Assembly: GCA_010093705.1 (NCBI GenBank) | Contig: MU006098.1 | Location: 634,666-698,665, forward strand | Source of the DNA: Patellaria atrata CBS 101060 | Taxonomy: Eukaryota; Ascomycota; Dothideomycetes; Patellariales; Patellariaceae | DNA length: 64,000 nt | Reading direction: 5' to 3' | Part shown: one piece after another, positions 47,101 to 58,720 of the stretch | Layout of the letters: every line of letters begins with the position of its first letter | Position numbering within the stretch: the stretch's first letter is position 1 | Translations under genes and position numbers: made by a program | Notes under the pieces: generated by a model | What the model saw: only the letters and a program-made list of their open reading frames with translations | Told to the model about the DNA's origin: nothing | The model's database searches: none

Positions 47101-48963
47101 TTGTCTATTTGGTTCAGTCCAGTCATTTCCTCAATCTCATAATTTCGGAAAAGCATTGTAATTTTGCACTATCCAGTCATCTCGTACGGTTTAATTGTCC
47201 TCTACAGTCTAGTAATATTGTTAAATCAGACGAGAGAGCTTCAAAATCAGTATAGGAGGGTAGTGTCTAATACTACGAAGGAAAGAGAAGGTTTACTCCC
47301 CCATACCTTTAAGGGGGACATAACTAAGTAGCTTGTACACCGAGTCTAGGAGACTAAATTTTGACATTTCGACCGGAAAACCCCTCCAAGGCTGGTTTGA
47401 ATATGAAAAATAATGTTATATGTGGACTTACCGGACCCCTTATTTTATAAGAATGCGTAGTATGGACTATTGTACACCAGTGTCATCCCCTGATTTAATC
47501 TTCGTCTTTAGCATCTGCGCAATCTGAAAGCGAGACTTTAAAGAACCGATTAAATCAATCTTCTCGCTAACTCCTCAGAACCATAAATAAACCCTGGCGT
47601 GCAAAGATGAGTGGGAGGACACCACAACTACTCCAGATTCCTTATCATACCGTATCAAGTCTAGAACCTCTAAACCTAAACATCAACAGGAAGAATATTC
47701 AAAGATCAGGATCTAACCGCGCGAGGGAAAACTAGGCGCTCATATCTAGTGCATAATTCCCCACCAAGCTACACCGCTAAGCAACCTCACCATTCTGCTC
47801 CCCATTGACTACCTTGTGTCCTCGTTCCGCCTGACCAGATCACTCTTTGAGGAGGTAGACTAAACGTAATAGATAAGGGGGTGTATGATACCACGTTCGT
47901 GGTTACAACTGCGCGAATCGTTGCGGAGCTCGCCGAGAGACGGTCGGGGGGAGGGCTTCATCCTATTTGAGCATAGGCTAGGGGCTGGGTTGTATGGCGC
48001 TATTGTTGGAGGATATCTGGGGTTGAAGATATTGATCCAGTGGGTGGGTCTGGCTTGTAGAATGCTTTTGGAGTATCGCAAGTATCGGGATCTGGTCTAC
48101 TTCGGAAATGTTGGGAATGTTTCTTCAATATTCCTTAGGAAAGCGGTATGGTTTGAATTCGAGTCTACTGTTTTCAGCGTATTATATTTCCCGGTCCATT
48201 TCCTTGTCGAGTCTTCAGAACCTTTATTAACACTTCATAACGGTTGAGATTTTATGATAAGCAGGACCCGACGAAAGCACCAGAGTATAGGCATTATACG
48301 CACAGTAAGCCAAAAGGCCGACGAGAAGGAGTGCATGCGCGTGCTACAAAATCGATGATGCACAACGGTGAGGTTCATTTCTCTGCCTAGAGTGCAACCC
48401 TTGGCCGTTGTAAACACTCTCAGGATAATGTCTCCTGAACCGTGGTATTTCCGGACCGAAGAGCTGCGGGCCGATCTGGTACTGTACAGGCTGCAATGCT
48501 GCATACGGGAGCTGTATAAAGTGAGTAACGCGTATTGAGTTAGGAATACGGGTACAGCTATGGACATTCCGTGTACGGTTGACAATTCGTACACAAAGCA
48601 TTTGACTCTATGGTCAGTAGGTAGCAAGTGTAGTAGTTGAAAGATGCCGCCGGTTTACAATTATATTGATACTTGTAGATGACTAGTAGATTTGTAAATG
48701 CTATCCGCTATGGAAGGAAATGAGCGAATCGTAAAGGAACTGGCATAATAGTTATCTAAATATGACCATACATTGGCCAGGAAGTGCTTTTAAGTTTGAA
48801 TATCAGGATTAGGGATTTATGACAGACTTTATCTACCAGACTCGGGAATGAAAACTTTCCTCGTCACGGTCATATAGATACCAGAATCTGTCCGTGTAAT
48901 TTGCTGGCAATTCTTCGGACCCTTCTTCACGGTCTCCAGAAGAAAATTCCTCGTACATATTGA
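44122..48963. other. 4.8 kb gene-poor stretch
   Basis: No convincing gene over nearly 5 kb, the longest such run in the window. The best open frame, 47885-48247 on the plus strand (120 residues with a hydrophobic middle), has a true ATG but no recognised content. A GTACTGTAC motif lies at 48479-48487. I could not identify a transposon. Confidence 0.4.
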
Positions 48964-49936
48964 TTATCTTTTGGGGGGCTTTAGCGTTCTCGCCGTAAAG
49001 AAGTAATTCCTGTCCTCGGAGACCAATACCACCTCCTTCGCCAGTCTGGAAGCATCATAACCAGGAAGAGCAAGTACGGATTTCTCGAGTTGCAGGTCCC
49101 CAAAATACGTGTGTATCACAGGCAGGTATCGATTTGCTAAAAAAGAAAAAAAAAACCCTATGTATACAGTTCCACTTTTGGGTGCTGCGTGCAACAGCCC
49201 CCATACCCTTGAGCGCCCGCCGCTTCCCGCGTGGTAGCCGTCTGATCATTTTCACTATATTTGTGATAAAGTCCGACGGATCGTCCGGAAACTCCACAAC
49301 GAACCTCGTGGAGGTCTAGGCCAGATTGCTGGCCTCTACATAGAATTGACGGCATGTGAGTAAGGGAGCTAAGTCCAGGGACGCTTTTCGCTGCATGGTA
49401 TCCCCCCCAATATCGTGTGTGAGCGGAGGAAAAGCATACTCGTAGACCAAGTTCCGTATCTCGCCAGGCAGCTAGAAGAAAGGGCTGTCAGAATGTTTAG
49501 GGGATGTGTTAGCCATTTAGCGTTGGAGCATCAAGTCCTCTCCCTAAAAATTCGTAGTAGTGCGTTCCAGGTACTTATCCGCGGCGAGAAAGTCTGGAAC
49601 AAGAGACCAATCAACAGAATAGGGAGCTTCCAAAGGTTGCTCCTTCAGGACTCTCGCGGCCTCTCGAAGTAGGGAAAACGAGTCGTGTCTTTCCTCTAAT
49701 TCTTTAATTGCCAACCTGTACAATCGTTCGTACTCGGCTTGCTGAGCTTGCTCGGCCTCTTGCTTTTCTAACGCAGAGGATTTCCGCTTGAATGGGAACG
49801 TCCAGCTTTTGAAGAGGTTCGGGCGTCGTCGAGATAAAGAATCCCAAAGCGCCTGAAACCTTGAGGGGCCTCGCTTATTTTTCCGTTTCGAGATTCGGTG
49901 ACCATCTCGGTGCTGGATAGAATGTTTTATTATCAT
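48964..49936 (-). pseudogene. LPxEIR-motif (F-box-like/2EXR-type) gene with an in-frame stop
   Basis: On the minus strand the coding-like pieces are 49936-49601 (charged coiled region, LEKQEAEQAQQAEYERLYRL), 49471-49207 and 49136-48964. The second opens LPGEIRNLVYEYAFPP and continues SLDLAPLLTCRQFYVEASNLA, the signature of a large fungal family beginning with an F-box-like LPxEIR motif. It then meets TAG at 49316-49318, after which the same frame continues TSTRFVVEFPDD. A sound splice (GTATGG to TTTTTTAG, 70 bp) joins it to RYLPVIHTYFGDLQLEKSVL. The first join is weak: the only phase-compatible donor is GTTCCA at 49600. The TAG would be TGG before one G-to-A change. Either the gene is dead or the base is wrong. 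Confidence 0.5.
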
Positions 49937-50524
49937 TCTTGATAGAATTTTACGATGATTAAATTTCGAAAATGGGACGAGGAGTCGAATTTGTGCTCAT
50001 AAAACCAAGCAGAGGAATAATTATTTTATAGTTATTGGAGGTGGTGGATCACGATGTGTGACCTAATTCAAAATCTATGGTTTCTGATACTCATACCCTT
50101 GGTACAATTATACTGACCCAGTCTTCAGGACCTTCAACCAAAAGTGTGGTGGAGTATATGTGGTCTTTCTGGGTGTAACTCATACTCGATAAATTTCGCG
50201 ATAATAGAGTAGGTAAATCGGTTCTTTCCAATTTTCGAAACTTGATACCAGAGATCAAGGCAAGCTTATATCTTCTCCGAAAATTAACTGATATGCACAT
50301 ATGCAAGTTCACAATAGCATGAATGATCTAATAGAAGACGGGTATAATTTGCTGTACTATGTCTCCACTACTGCAGTCCAAATCGCTAAAAGTGCTGTAC
50401 CGTTTCACGAAGCCCAACCAGACCGCCTTACAAGCCAGGGGTATCTGTACTGTACTGTGCCATAAAACAAAAAAACTCATCCATTTCGCTGACACAAACC
50501 GCCAATTAACCCACAGCGATATGT
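49937..50524. other. intergenic gap with a GTACTGTAC motif
   Basis: About 590 bp with no gene. GTACTGTAC occurs at 50447-50455, just past the 3' end of the gene at 50525. Confidence 0.45.
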
Positions 50525-51745
50525 TTACGTATCTTTCTTCATATACTCCAGCTTCCCGTCCTTGGTACTGAACTTCATCACAGTCGGACATCTGCGACAG
50601 TCCTCTCTAAGCCTTCCATGCTCACACCGACCCAATTCTTCACTCTCCACGCTCCTAGTTCCCCGGGCCTGTGCAGGTTCACCCTCTTTCTCCTTGACTA
50701 CGGAGGGAGTAGACGGTACAGCTGCTGCGACACGACCAGATGACACAGTTTCGTCGAGAGCCGACGTAGAGGCGGCGGCAGACTGAGCGCGCTGCGTCTT
50801 CGCTGTACGAGGAGCTGGAGGAGATTTGACCTGCACAGTCTTCGCACCCTTCCCTTTGGAACTCTTGCCTTTCTGCTGTGCGGGTGCAACGGTGGAAGCA
50901 CGGGGCTTTGCAACAGGATTTTTTATCTTCCATTGCCGTACCTCTCTTTCACATTCGCAGTCGCCATCGGTGTTGATGGCGGGCTCATCGCCCGGGAGGT
51001 CGCGAGACACGGTACCGGCTTCTGCAGACGCATACGCAGAGGTCGCGCCTGCAATTTCGCTCTGTGAAAAGCGATCCGTGTCGCCAATCTGGGGTTGCGA
51101 CCTCGCGACTTTCGTCACCCTACTGCTCTGCTCTGCGCCAGTGTCAAGTCCCCGTTTTCCGAGCGCACGGGGAGCTGGGGCGCGCTCTTCACCAGACTCT
51201 TCTTCACACTCAGATTCGGTGTCCGTTTTGTCACGATCTTCTTCGCCCTCTGTATCCCCATTCGGGTTCATGTCGCGCCATGTGAAAGTACCAGCAGAGG
51301 GACTGATAGTCGGAGATCGCTCGCGCAGGTAGCTGTTCCAGGCCCTCCATATCCGAAAAGGAGTCAACCCCATAGAACGGCCGTCACAAGCGAACTCCTC
51401 GTACGTCAATGGTTCTGGTGATGATGGTAATTCTAGAATACTGGGCGAGACTGCCGCTTCTGGCCCCGTACCGGAACCCGGGGACAAGTTGAGGGTGTGT
51501 CCCTGGTTGTCAAGGAAACTATCGATTCTGTGCTTGATAGAGCTTTGCGAACCTGGATACTGGGCTGTTGACCCTTGGTTCGATAGGGTCAACAGTGAGC
51601 CTACAGCCAGAGCCTGCTCAATAGCTGTTTCACTTTGCTGAGCACGCTTTTGTAATTCAACCGCCAAGCATAATGCCTCAAGGTTCGATTCGTCTTCGGA
51701 GGAACCTTGGGCGCTGGGGAAGGAATTCTGGAGTGTCATGTTCAT
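50525..51745 (-). CDS. disordered protein with C-terminal CxH...CxxC motif
   Basis: A single long frame of about 406 residues from ATG 51745 (MNMTLQNSFPSAQGSSEDES). Preceding bases end in CACACAG, so an upstream exon or leader intron is possible. Most of it is low complexity: an acidic block (EGEEDRDKTDTESECEEESG) and Ala/Ser/Lys-rich runs. There is one more ordered segment near residues 115-145 (LTYEEFACDGRSMGLTPFRI). Near the end, RCEHGRLREDCRRC places two Cys, a His and another Cys in a pattern like the short CxHGRxRxxCxxC putative zinc motif seen in many fungal and oomycete proteins. I do not recognise a full family; a nuclear role is guesswork. Confidence 0.65.
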   Translation of the reverse strand: MNMTLQNSFPSAQGSSEDESNLEALCLAVELQKRAQQSETAIEQALAVGSLLTLSNQGSTAQYPGSQSSIKHRIDSFLDNQGHTLNLSPGSGTGPEAAVSPSILELPSSPEPLTYEEFACDGRSMGLTPFRIWRAWNSYLRERSPTISPSAGTFTWRDMNPNGDTEGEEDRDKTDTESECEEESGEERAPAPRALGKRGLDTGAEQSSRVTKVARSQPQIGDTDRFSQSEIAGATSAYASAEAGTVSRDLPGDEPAINTDGDCECEREVRQWKIKNPVAKPRASTVAPAQQKGKSSKGKGAKTVQVKSPPAPRTAKTQRAQSAAASTSALDETVSSGRVAAAVPSTPSVVKEKEGEPAQARGTRSVESEELGRCEHGRLREDCRRCPTVMKFSTKDGKLEYMKKDT

Positions 51746-52773
51746 ACTGTGTGTACAATTAGTTTTGTAATTTGCCAAAATGATCTAATGAGACCAGAAG
51801 CGAAAAGGTAGGAATCCCGAGTAATCGGTAGTTTACACATCTGTACGGAAACATGAAACAAGACCAACAGTGTAGTAACAAAATGTGTCAGGTCGTACGC
51901 TTTGTGGTCATTGTGTCATAAGGGATGTTGGATCAAGACAATCGGACAGTATAAATACAAGAAAGTACGCTACAAACAGTAGCGATTATCGTCACAGATA
52001 GAGCGATCCATGATACAACGGGTGTTGATACGCGCTGATTCTCATCTGCGTAGTATACAAGCGTATGGTATACACCTGGGAAGAGTTTGGGATGATATGG
52101 AACGGAATGGGCATGAGGGTAGGAAGAATCTAGCACTTCTTTCTGCTGAGACGTACTTTTGCAATGTGTAGTATATTTGCGCTGAAAAATCACCGTACTG
52201 TACAGACTCAAACACTTATATGTCCCGTATGTAGACAAAAGCTGTTGCGATGTAAAAGCGAAAAGAATTAATCTGTTGAAGTAATATAGAAGGGAAATCA
52301 GTTATGGAAAGAGCGTTCAGGATCGTAAGTTATTCAATGAATAGCTAAGGCAGGCGGTCCTGCAAAAATTGGAATTGATGGAAGAATAGATATCTGAACA
52401 AGTACAATGAAGATACAAGTAGAGTAGAATTGGAGGTAGGAATATACGAGAGCTTTAAATAATAGTTGATTGGATGCTGCAGATTGACTGGTCAGAATCG
52501 AAATCTGGCCTTGGGAAGCTTTTTGGATGGAAACTACCCCTAAGTCATGAGTATCCAAATTTAGGCGTTTACCAGCATTAGTCGATTGGATACTTCCTTG
52601 GTAGACATTGAAAGACCTGTCCCTTAAATAGATGGACGGAGGGGAGTGCCATTGATTTAATATTTGACTAGTTAAAATAATCAAGAGTGGTGTAGAAGAA
52701 CCGATGGCGCTTGAACATTTACAGACGTCAAAACCAGATCGCCCAAAGTTCTTACGATGACTCCACTTTGATA
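51746..52773. other. intergenic gap with a GTACTGTAC motif
   Basis: About 1 kb without a supported gene. GTACTGTAC is at 52195-52203. Open frames on the minus strand near 52334-52861 partly overlap the 3' end of the methyltransferase gene and look spurious. Confidence 0.45.
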
Positions 52774-54270
52774 TTAGCTCACTGTGGTCTGAATTTTCTC
52801 TTCTGGTTCTGGTATTGCCGCAACCGGGCCGTCTATTGGGGCCTCCCTCATTTTCCTCCAAAGCGCCAGGAAGCCCCCTCCAACTATCCTCTCACCAACT
52901 TTGGGTCGACAGACCATGGACCAGTTTTCATCACGGTTGGTTTCTCCTGATGCGGGCTTGGGATTTAGGGAAGGTGCCTCTGAATCGCTGTGGTTCGCCG
53001 TATCATCTTCAACAGAGGTAAATGTTTTCTTTTCAGCTTCTTTATTCATTGCAGCCCTTGGTCTCACTGCTCGAACGTCCCACTGTCTCGCGTTAACACT
53101 AGATCCTAATTCGACCACCTGGTCCATCGCTAATGGGAGCTTTTTACGGCGGATGAGCTCAACACACTCGCTAATCTGTGAGATACTCGGTGCAAATACA
53201 GCCACAAAACCATCGATCCGGACCGCTTCCGACACGGACTTGAGATGGGACTCTGCTGAAGGTAGATCGAGGAATGCATGAGTAAGGAAGGGAGATAAAT
53301 CTTGGCGACGTAAAAATTGCTCTTCCACCCATTCGGATACATCTCCGACGTTGAATTCTACGTTTCTTCTATACATGCCACGTCGAAAACCTCCAACAAT
53401 CTTGCACGCATGTTGACTATATTTTTCTGATACGTCAAGTGTATGAATGACAGCTCTCCGATCTTGTTTCCAGGTTTCCAGAAGTTTCCCTTCCGCAATA
53501 TGTCGCTCGACATCATTTTTCGCATCGTCAACAAGCTTAATCTCAGGGGAATCCGAAGCGCTCATCGGTGAGTTGTACTCTAGAGTATCTCTAGATGCAG
53601 CAGGTGGGAGAGGTGGGTTAGCTGCGTGGACTGCCCGTGCTAGATGGAGAGTCAACGCTCCATGCCCTGTTCCCGCTTCCAGGATTTCCAGGCATGGTTC
53701 TCCCGTATTCAAGTCTGTTGGGGGATCAACATGGATGTCCAATAATGAGACTATCAAGTTGGCATCTCCCGGGTATATCTATTATGATATATTAGTTCCT
53801 GTAGCTGTACAACTGCATCACGTATTTAAAGGGTTAACGAACGGGAGTGACGAGACGCGGTGTCAGCCGAACATACTCTGCTAATGTAGGCTTGTGAATC
53901 CGATAAACAGCTCCCTTATTCGAGGTCACCACATCGCGAATGCGCTTGTTAATGATTGAGTCGTGACTGATGATACCACGATGGGTTTGGATGGTTTTTG
54001 ATGCTTTCAAAGGTTTTGTGAGAATCCCACCATCGGTCGCGTCTAGCTTATATTTCAGAAGGACGATATCACCCTCTGAGTTTCGTGCTCTATTAGTGAT
54101 ACGTCTCCCAATTGCTGTACGGTAGCGATCTTTTTGATGTCATTCGTACCTGAGAATGTACTCTCCGCCGAGAATCTCCTAAGACACTGGCCATAAACAA
54201 TGAGTCGCAGAGAGGATCCCTTTGAAGATCTAGCGAAATGCCCTACAAAGACAGATAGAACTTGCTGCAT
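52774..54270 (-). CDS. TRM61/GCD14-like tRNA (adenine-58-N1) methyltransferase, possibly mitochondrial
   Basis: Minus-strand exons 54270-54150, 54087-53843 and 53778-52774 code for 456 residues; introns are 62 and 64 bp. The N-terminal small domain reads SEGDIVLLKYK, THRGIISHDSIINKRIRDVV, NKGAVYRIHKPTLAEYVRL and TPRLVTPIYPGDANLIVSLL, as in Trm61/TrmI. The SAM-binding motif is LEILEAGTGHGALTLHLARA. An insert of about 60 residues separates it from HTLDVSEKYSQHACKIVGGF and THAFLDLPSAESHL. The first 40 residues are Ser/Arg/Leu-rich, almost without acidic residues, like a mitochondrial presequence. Ascomycetes also have the nuclear Trm6-Trm61 pair, so this may be a separate mitochondrial enzyme. 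It is divergent from the DCR2-like gene 350 bp away. Confidence 0.85.
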
Positions 54271-54620
54271 AGGGCAATTGTGTTTCTATTATGGATATCG
54301 GAGGTGGTTGGGGTCGATATTCAGGGATAGGCCGACGAATCCGGGGAAAGCTGCAAAAGACGGGAAGATCGGCATTTGCAGGGGGGCCTCTCTAGAACTA
54401 GAGGGCTTTATGGAAGGACACCGATCACGAAGTGAAATCGTATTCTCTATTCTTTACTCCTTTCACACCATGGGACTATAATCGACGTAGGTAATCCTAA
54501 AAGGCATCTACGGAACTCGGTCATGAAATGAACCGCTTTTCTCTTTGTTCCCACTACAGCCTAATATCACCCGTCCCTCTTCCACAGATTTACAGATGAA
54601 CAGGCAGAGATCAAGGCAAG
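54271..54620. promoter_or_regulatory. bidirectional intergenic region, TRM61-like/DCR2-like
   Basis: A 350-bp gap between divergent ATGs, the shortest divergent spacer in the window. No motif can be named with confidence. Confidence 0.4.
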
Positions 54621-56368
54621 ATGACAAGAAGGATTGTATGAGATATTTTCCCCTTGAGTAAGTAGTTATATACTGATATATCATTCAGGTACGGACGAGT
54701 ATTCAGCTCGGTAGCTTAATTTTCATCATCCTCCTCTTTGTCTTTCTCCTTGATAATCGATATCGTGTACTCCCCGCGACTATCCACAATCATCTTCCAG
54801 CGCATCATCCCGGCTTTGTTATCACAGATGTGACGGTCAAAAAATGCTCCTCGCTCAATCCTATATCAAGCTGCCGACTTGATCCCGACAAGTGGCACCG
54901 CGTTGAAAAGGATCTCTATTTAGGTTCAGGATGGGTATCTAAGGCGTACGTCCACATCAAAAGGAAGAAAGAGGAAGAGTTGGTAGAAGGAGACAAGGTT
55001 ATTATGGACGTCAGAGTAGGGAAACTGGATCCTGCAATGGGGGAGAAAGGTCAGGAGTCAGAAAAATGGGAATCGCGACCGGCTGGGATTTGGCTAAAAC
55101 GATCTGCCAAGCATCATGACCGCGATTCAAAAAGTGTCGTTACGGCTTTGGACGTCCTGTTTGGCCCAGATGCGGTCGAACCACGTTCAGGATGGAGGTT
55201 AATAGAGAACTCCCTACTACTGGACACCAGCGCAGAAGCCCAGGAGGTACGCATAAGCATTAGGCAAGGCCAACCGCATAAAATTGAGAAGCATGTACCT
55301 AAAGTAAGAGATGATGGACGTTTTAAGATCATGCAAGCAGCAGATTTGCATCTAAGTACTGGACTAGGTACATGTCGGGATCCGGAACCCAAAGGTCACA
55401 ATGGTGGTCGTTGCGATGCGGATGTGCGAACTCTTGACTTTGTTGGTAAGCTTCTTGATGAAGAAAAGCCAGACCTTGTCATCCTTTCTGGAGACCAAGT
55501 AAATGGTGAAACAGCGCCCGATGCGCAAAGCGTACGTCTCACTCTTTAGCCCCGATACTCATACTGACTTTTCTAGGCCGTTTTTAAATTTGCCGAACTC
55601 TTCATCAAGCGTTCAATACCCTACGCTGTCATCTTCGGCAATCACGACGACGAAGGGTCATTGACCCGCTCTAGTATGATGTCTCTAATCGCATCGCTCC
55701 CGTATTCACTGTCCGAAGCTGGAACAAATACCATTGACGGTATTGGAAACTATTACATCGAGGTACTCGCACGTGGCAAATCGCAGCATTCTGCTCTGAC
55801 CCTCTACCTTCTTGATACTCACGGCTACTCGCCTGACGAGCGGCAATTCAAAGGTTATGACTGGATCAAACCCAACCAAATCAAGTGGTTTGAAGATACT
55901 GCCAAAAGTCTCAAAACGGCGCACAAACACTACACCCACATCCACCTTGATATGGCTTTCATCCACATTCCTCTACCCGAATATTCTAATCGCAATCTGA
56001 AATTTGTTGGGAACTGGAAAGAAGGTGTGACAGCTCCAGGGTTCAACACACATTTTCACGATGCGCTAGTCGCTGCAAACATTCCCGTTGTTTCTTGTGG
56101 ACACGATCACGTGAATGAATATTGCATGCTATCTACTGAAGATGGGACTAAGGAAGGTCATCCTAAGCTATGGATGTGCTATGGTGGCGCCGCAGGTTTT
56201 GGCGGCTATGGGGGCTACGGGGGGTACCATCGTCGGATGCGGTTTTTCGAAATAGATACCAATGAAGCACGAATCACGACCTGGAAGAGGCTTGAATGGG
56301 GAGAGACCAACAAGAGGATTGATGAACAGATCATCGTGGATGGGGGAAATGTTGTCGATAGGACATAA
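54621..56368 (+). CDS. DCR2: DCR2-type calcineurin-like phosphoesterase
   Basis: Three exons: 54621-54635, 54689-55531 and 55577-56368, coding 549 residues. The first exon encodes only MTRRI, and the join gives MTRRIVRTSIQLGSLIFIIL with a membrane anchor at residues 10-27. The N-terminal domain has HHPGFVITDVTVKKC and DLYLGSGWVSKAYVHIKRKK. The metallophosphatase motifs follow in order: IMQAADLHL, ILSGDQVNGE, IFGNHDDEGS, AFIHIPLPEY and SCGHDHVNEY, so the metal-binding Asp, His and Asn residues all look present. Yeast Dcr2 is a phosphatase with roles in cell-cycle progression and the unfolded protein response; the role here is inferred from homology. Introns are 53 and 45 bp. Confidence 0.93.
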
Positions 56369-56823
56369 ACAGGGCGATGTGAAGAGACTATTTGATCAAT
56401 CATGGATTAACGAGTATACCAAAAGCTTTATACCATCTTGATGATATTAAAGCAAGTGCGTTGAATGGTACAGCAGTGGAAGATATCTGCTTCGGTCCGT
56501 CAATAGGCAACAGGCGTTGGGTGTCGACATCTTCCAATTTGGAAGGTACATGTAAATAGGTACACTTATAACCTTTTTTTGGCGTACAGTCTGATACGAT
56601 ACCACACTTGTAGGAACATCTAGTCCTAACGGAGTCTTTTCCTACCTTTTTCACTTTAAGACCATTACTCGCCTACTGTAAGGGACTTTCGGGTCATAAA
56701 GTTCATACAACAAACCGTATGTGAGGCTTATCTGTACTGATGGAAAGTTTTTTGATACTTCGGGATCAACAGCCTGCCAGTAGTAGTTCAAGAAGCGTAC
56801 TTCATCCTGAGCAAATAGCTCAG
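56369..56823. other. convergent intergenic gap
   Basis: The 3' ends of two convergent genes meet here. Nothing else is seen. Confidence 0.45.
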
Positions 56824-58122
56824 TCATTTCTTTTCATCGCCTTCTCCGCCATCCACTCGAGCATCTTTACCATCACTTTCCCCTCTCCGCCTCTTCCTGA
56901 GGCCCTTCACCACTGCATCCGTCACATCCTCAACCGTCCTACCCATCTTCCTCTCTCCTGTCTTCTCAGCCCCTAATACGGTATCCTTCGTCACCGTCTC
57001 GTAAACCTTCGCCATATTCTCAAACACCCTTTCCTCCTCCCATCCCGCGCCCTCAAACGTCCTCCCGATCTCGCTCATTTCATCTACCCAGCGATAGGCC
57101 TTCGGCGGCATTCCTACCAGCGATCTCTCCACAGACTCTAGAAGCTTAGGCGTGTAGGCGTGAAGCTCCGATTGCAGAGCGGGGAGAACCTGCAAGGAGT
57201 GCGCAGTGCTAAAGGATTGGATGGCCAAGGCGGTGAGACCCTTGGTGAGAGATGCAAAGCACGACTTTAGACCGCTAGCCGTGCCAATGGAGGGGCATAG
57301 GTGGTACGTGTTGAGAACTACGGCAAGCTCAGAGCCATTCATAGGGGCGGAGGATAGGGGATAAGGGCCGGAAAGGGGTACAGAGGGGCGGGTCCATGCT
57401 TCCGTATTGCTTGAAGAAGCACTGTCAGGCCTCAAACTCGGTGGTGCACCGATGATGCCACCGTCGATTAAGCGGATGGGAAGGTCAGAGAAGCGGTCTG
57501 CGATCGAGTTGATGGTGCGAGGGGAAGTGGCGTTGAGATCGAGGTAGTACAGGGGCTCGTTCGATGTGCGAGGTGTGCGGAGGTTACTGTAAGCGGCCAC
57601 TATTCGTTCAGCTGTTGCAATCGCATCGCGCGGTGGCACGATGGAAAGGATGTAGTCGGAGCGGGTGACCAGTTCGGCATCGGTGGGAACGAGGGTGATC
57701 GATGCGGAAGCGGCGCGGTCTGCGGTGTATCGACTGCAGGTTGTGTTAGAAGGATATTTTCATCGTATGCGAGATATCTTCCCCTTCCCGTTATTCCTCT
57801 CTCACTGCTCACCCTCACGCGAGTCTCCAGCTGTCGTGTACGATGGATCTAAAACGTATGGATGACTTGAAACTGCGCATATAACATGGTCGTACACACA
57901 TCGATGATCGGTTGTGCAGACTGAGGAACTCCAACTTTAATCAAGGGGTGATATGTACGGTACTTCGGAAATTTGAAGAAAAGATGGATGGCTGTACTGT
58001 ACCTACCTTCTACCAGTGACATTTGTCAAGACATTATAATCATGAGCTCTAAGTAGCTTTGCTATCCCAAGACCCATCTCACCAACGGAGAGGATTGATA
58101 TAGTTGCTTTCGATACAGCCAT
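56824..58122 (-). CDS. 6-phosphogluconate dehydrogenase-like NAD(P)-dependent protein (DUF1932 type)
   Basis: Minus-strand exons 58122-58007 and 57733-56824 code for 341 residues, with a 273-bp intron that is long for this window. The start MAVSKATISILSVGEMGLGI, with GxxGxG-like spacing, is a Rossmann NAD(P)-binding fold. It continues VTGRSRYTADRAASASI, SDYILSIVPPRDA and YYLDLNATSPRTI, then DGGIIGAPP, all typical of the 3-hydroxyisobutyrate/6-phosphogluconate dehydrogenase superfamily. The C-terminal helical half (GLKSCFASLTKGLTALAIQS) resembles DUF1932. Lys in KSCFASLTKG is the probable catalytic residue by position. The last 40 residues are basic and disordered. Substrate unknown. Confidence 0.88.
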
Positions 58123-58508
58123 AGTATGTGTACAAACTTAGAAGATGGTGATTCTGGTGGGGCTGGTTGTCTCAGGCCACGTGTGTGACGATGTCACAGA
58201 TTATCATTTCCTACTTTCCCTTATTAGTAGTAGTCGCGCCGAGGTTCTACCGCTACGTGCTTGATACTAGTAGATCGCGCGACTATAACTTCTTCTTTCC
58301 TTAACTTAATCTCTTTACACTGTAGTTAGGTTATACTAGTTGCAATCCAATTCGATTCTCTACAACCGCTACGCCGTCACAACGTGCATGCTAGCTAGTG
58401 CTTTCAAAATACATAGTTCTACCCATCTATACGTAAAGTTAGATATCCCAAGGGAGAAACTGCCACAACAATACTGGCGTACATAATGGATTTCAGCAGG
58501 TGAACTTT

Positions 58509-58720
58509 CAATTCTGGGGGCAATGGCTGACTGGTGACATTTTCTTTGCCATATTTCTTTCAGTCAATTTCTTACCAGTTAAATTTCCAAGTCTTCAGTT
58601 CGAGCCTCGCGTCCGCCAGAATATAAAGTTAAATGCGTTCGCCGGTTTAACTTTTCTCTTCGGAGGCTTTCTTTTGCATTTCTCCCCCCCCGGCCCTTTA
58701 CCTTCTTTTATTTATTATCA
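58509..58720 (+). repeat. tRNA-derived SINE, copy 2
   Basis: Begins CAATTCTGGGGGCAATGG, like copy 1. The B-box region (AGTTCGAGCC at 58598-58607) has one change from the consensus, and the A-box is more altered. From CCGCCAGAATATAAAGTTAAA at about 58614 to the T-rich end near 58720 it aligns with copy 1 on the opposite strand with only scattered differences. The head is longer by about 17 bp. A C-rich run interrupts the tail near 58682-58692. Confidence 0.75.

Noticed and set aside
47885-48247. 120-codon plus-strand frame with a hydrophobic middle
   Set aside because: It has a real ATG but no homology or splice context; kept only as a mention in the gap entry.
50826-51421. Plus-strand frames of 108-168 codons
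   Set aside because: They are antisense of the disordered protein at 50525-51745.
52334-52861. 175-codon minus-strand frame
   Set aside because: It overlaps the 3' end of the TRM61-like gene in another frame and has no recognisable content.
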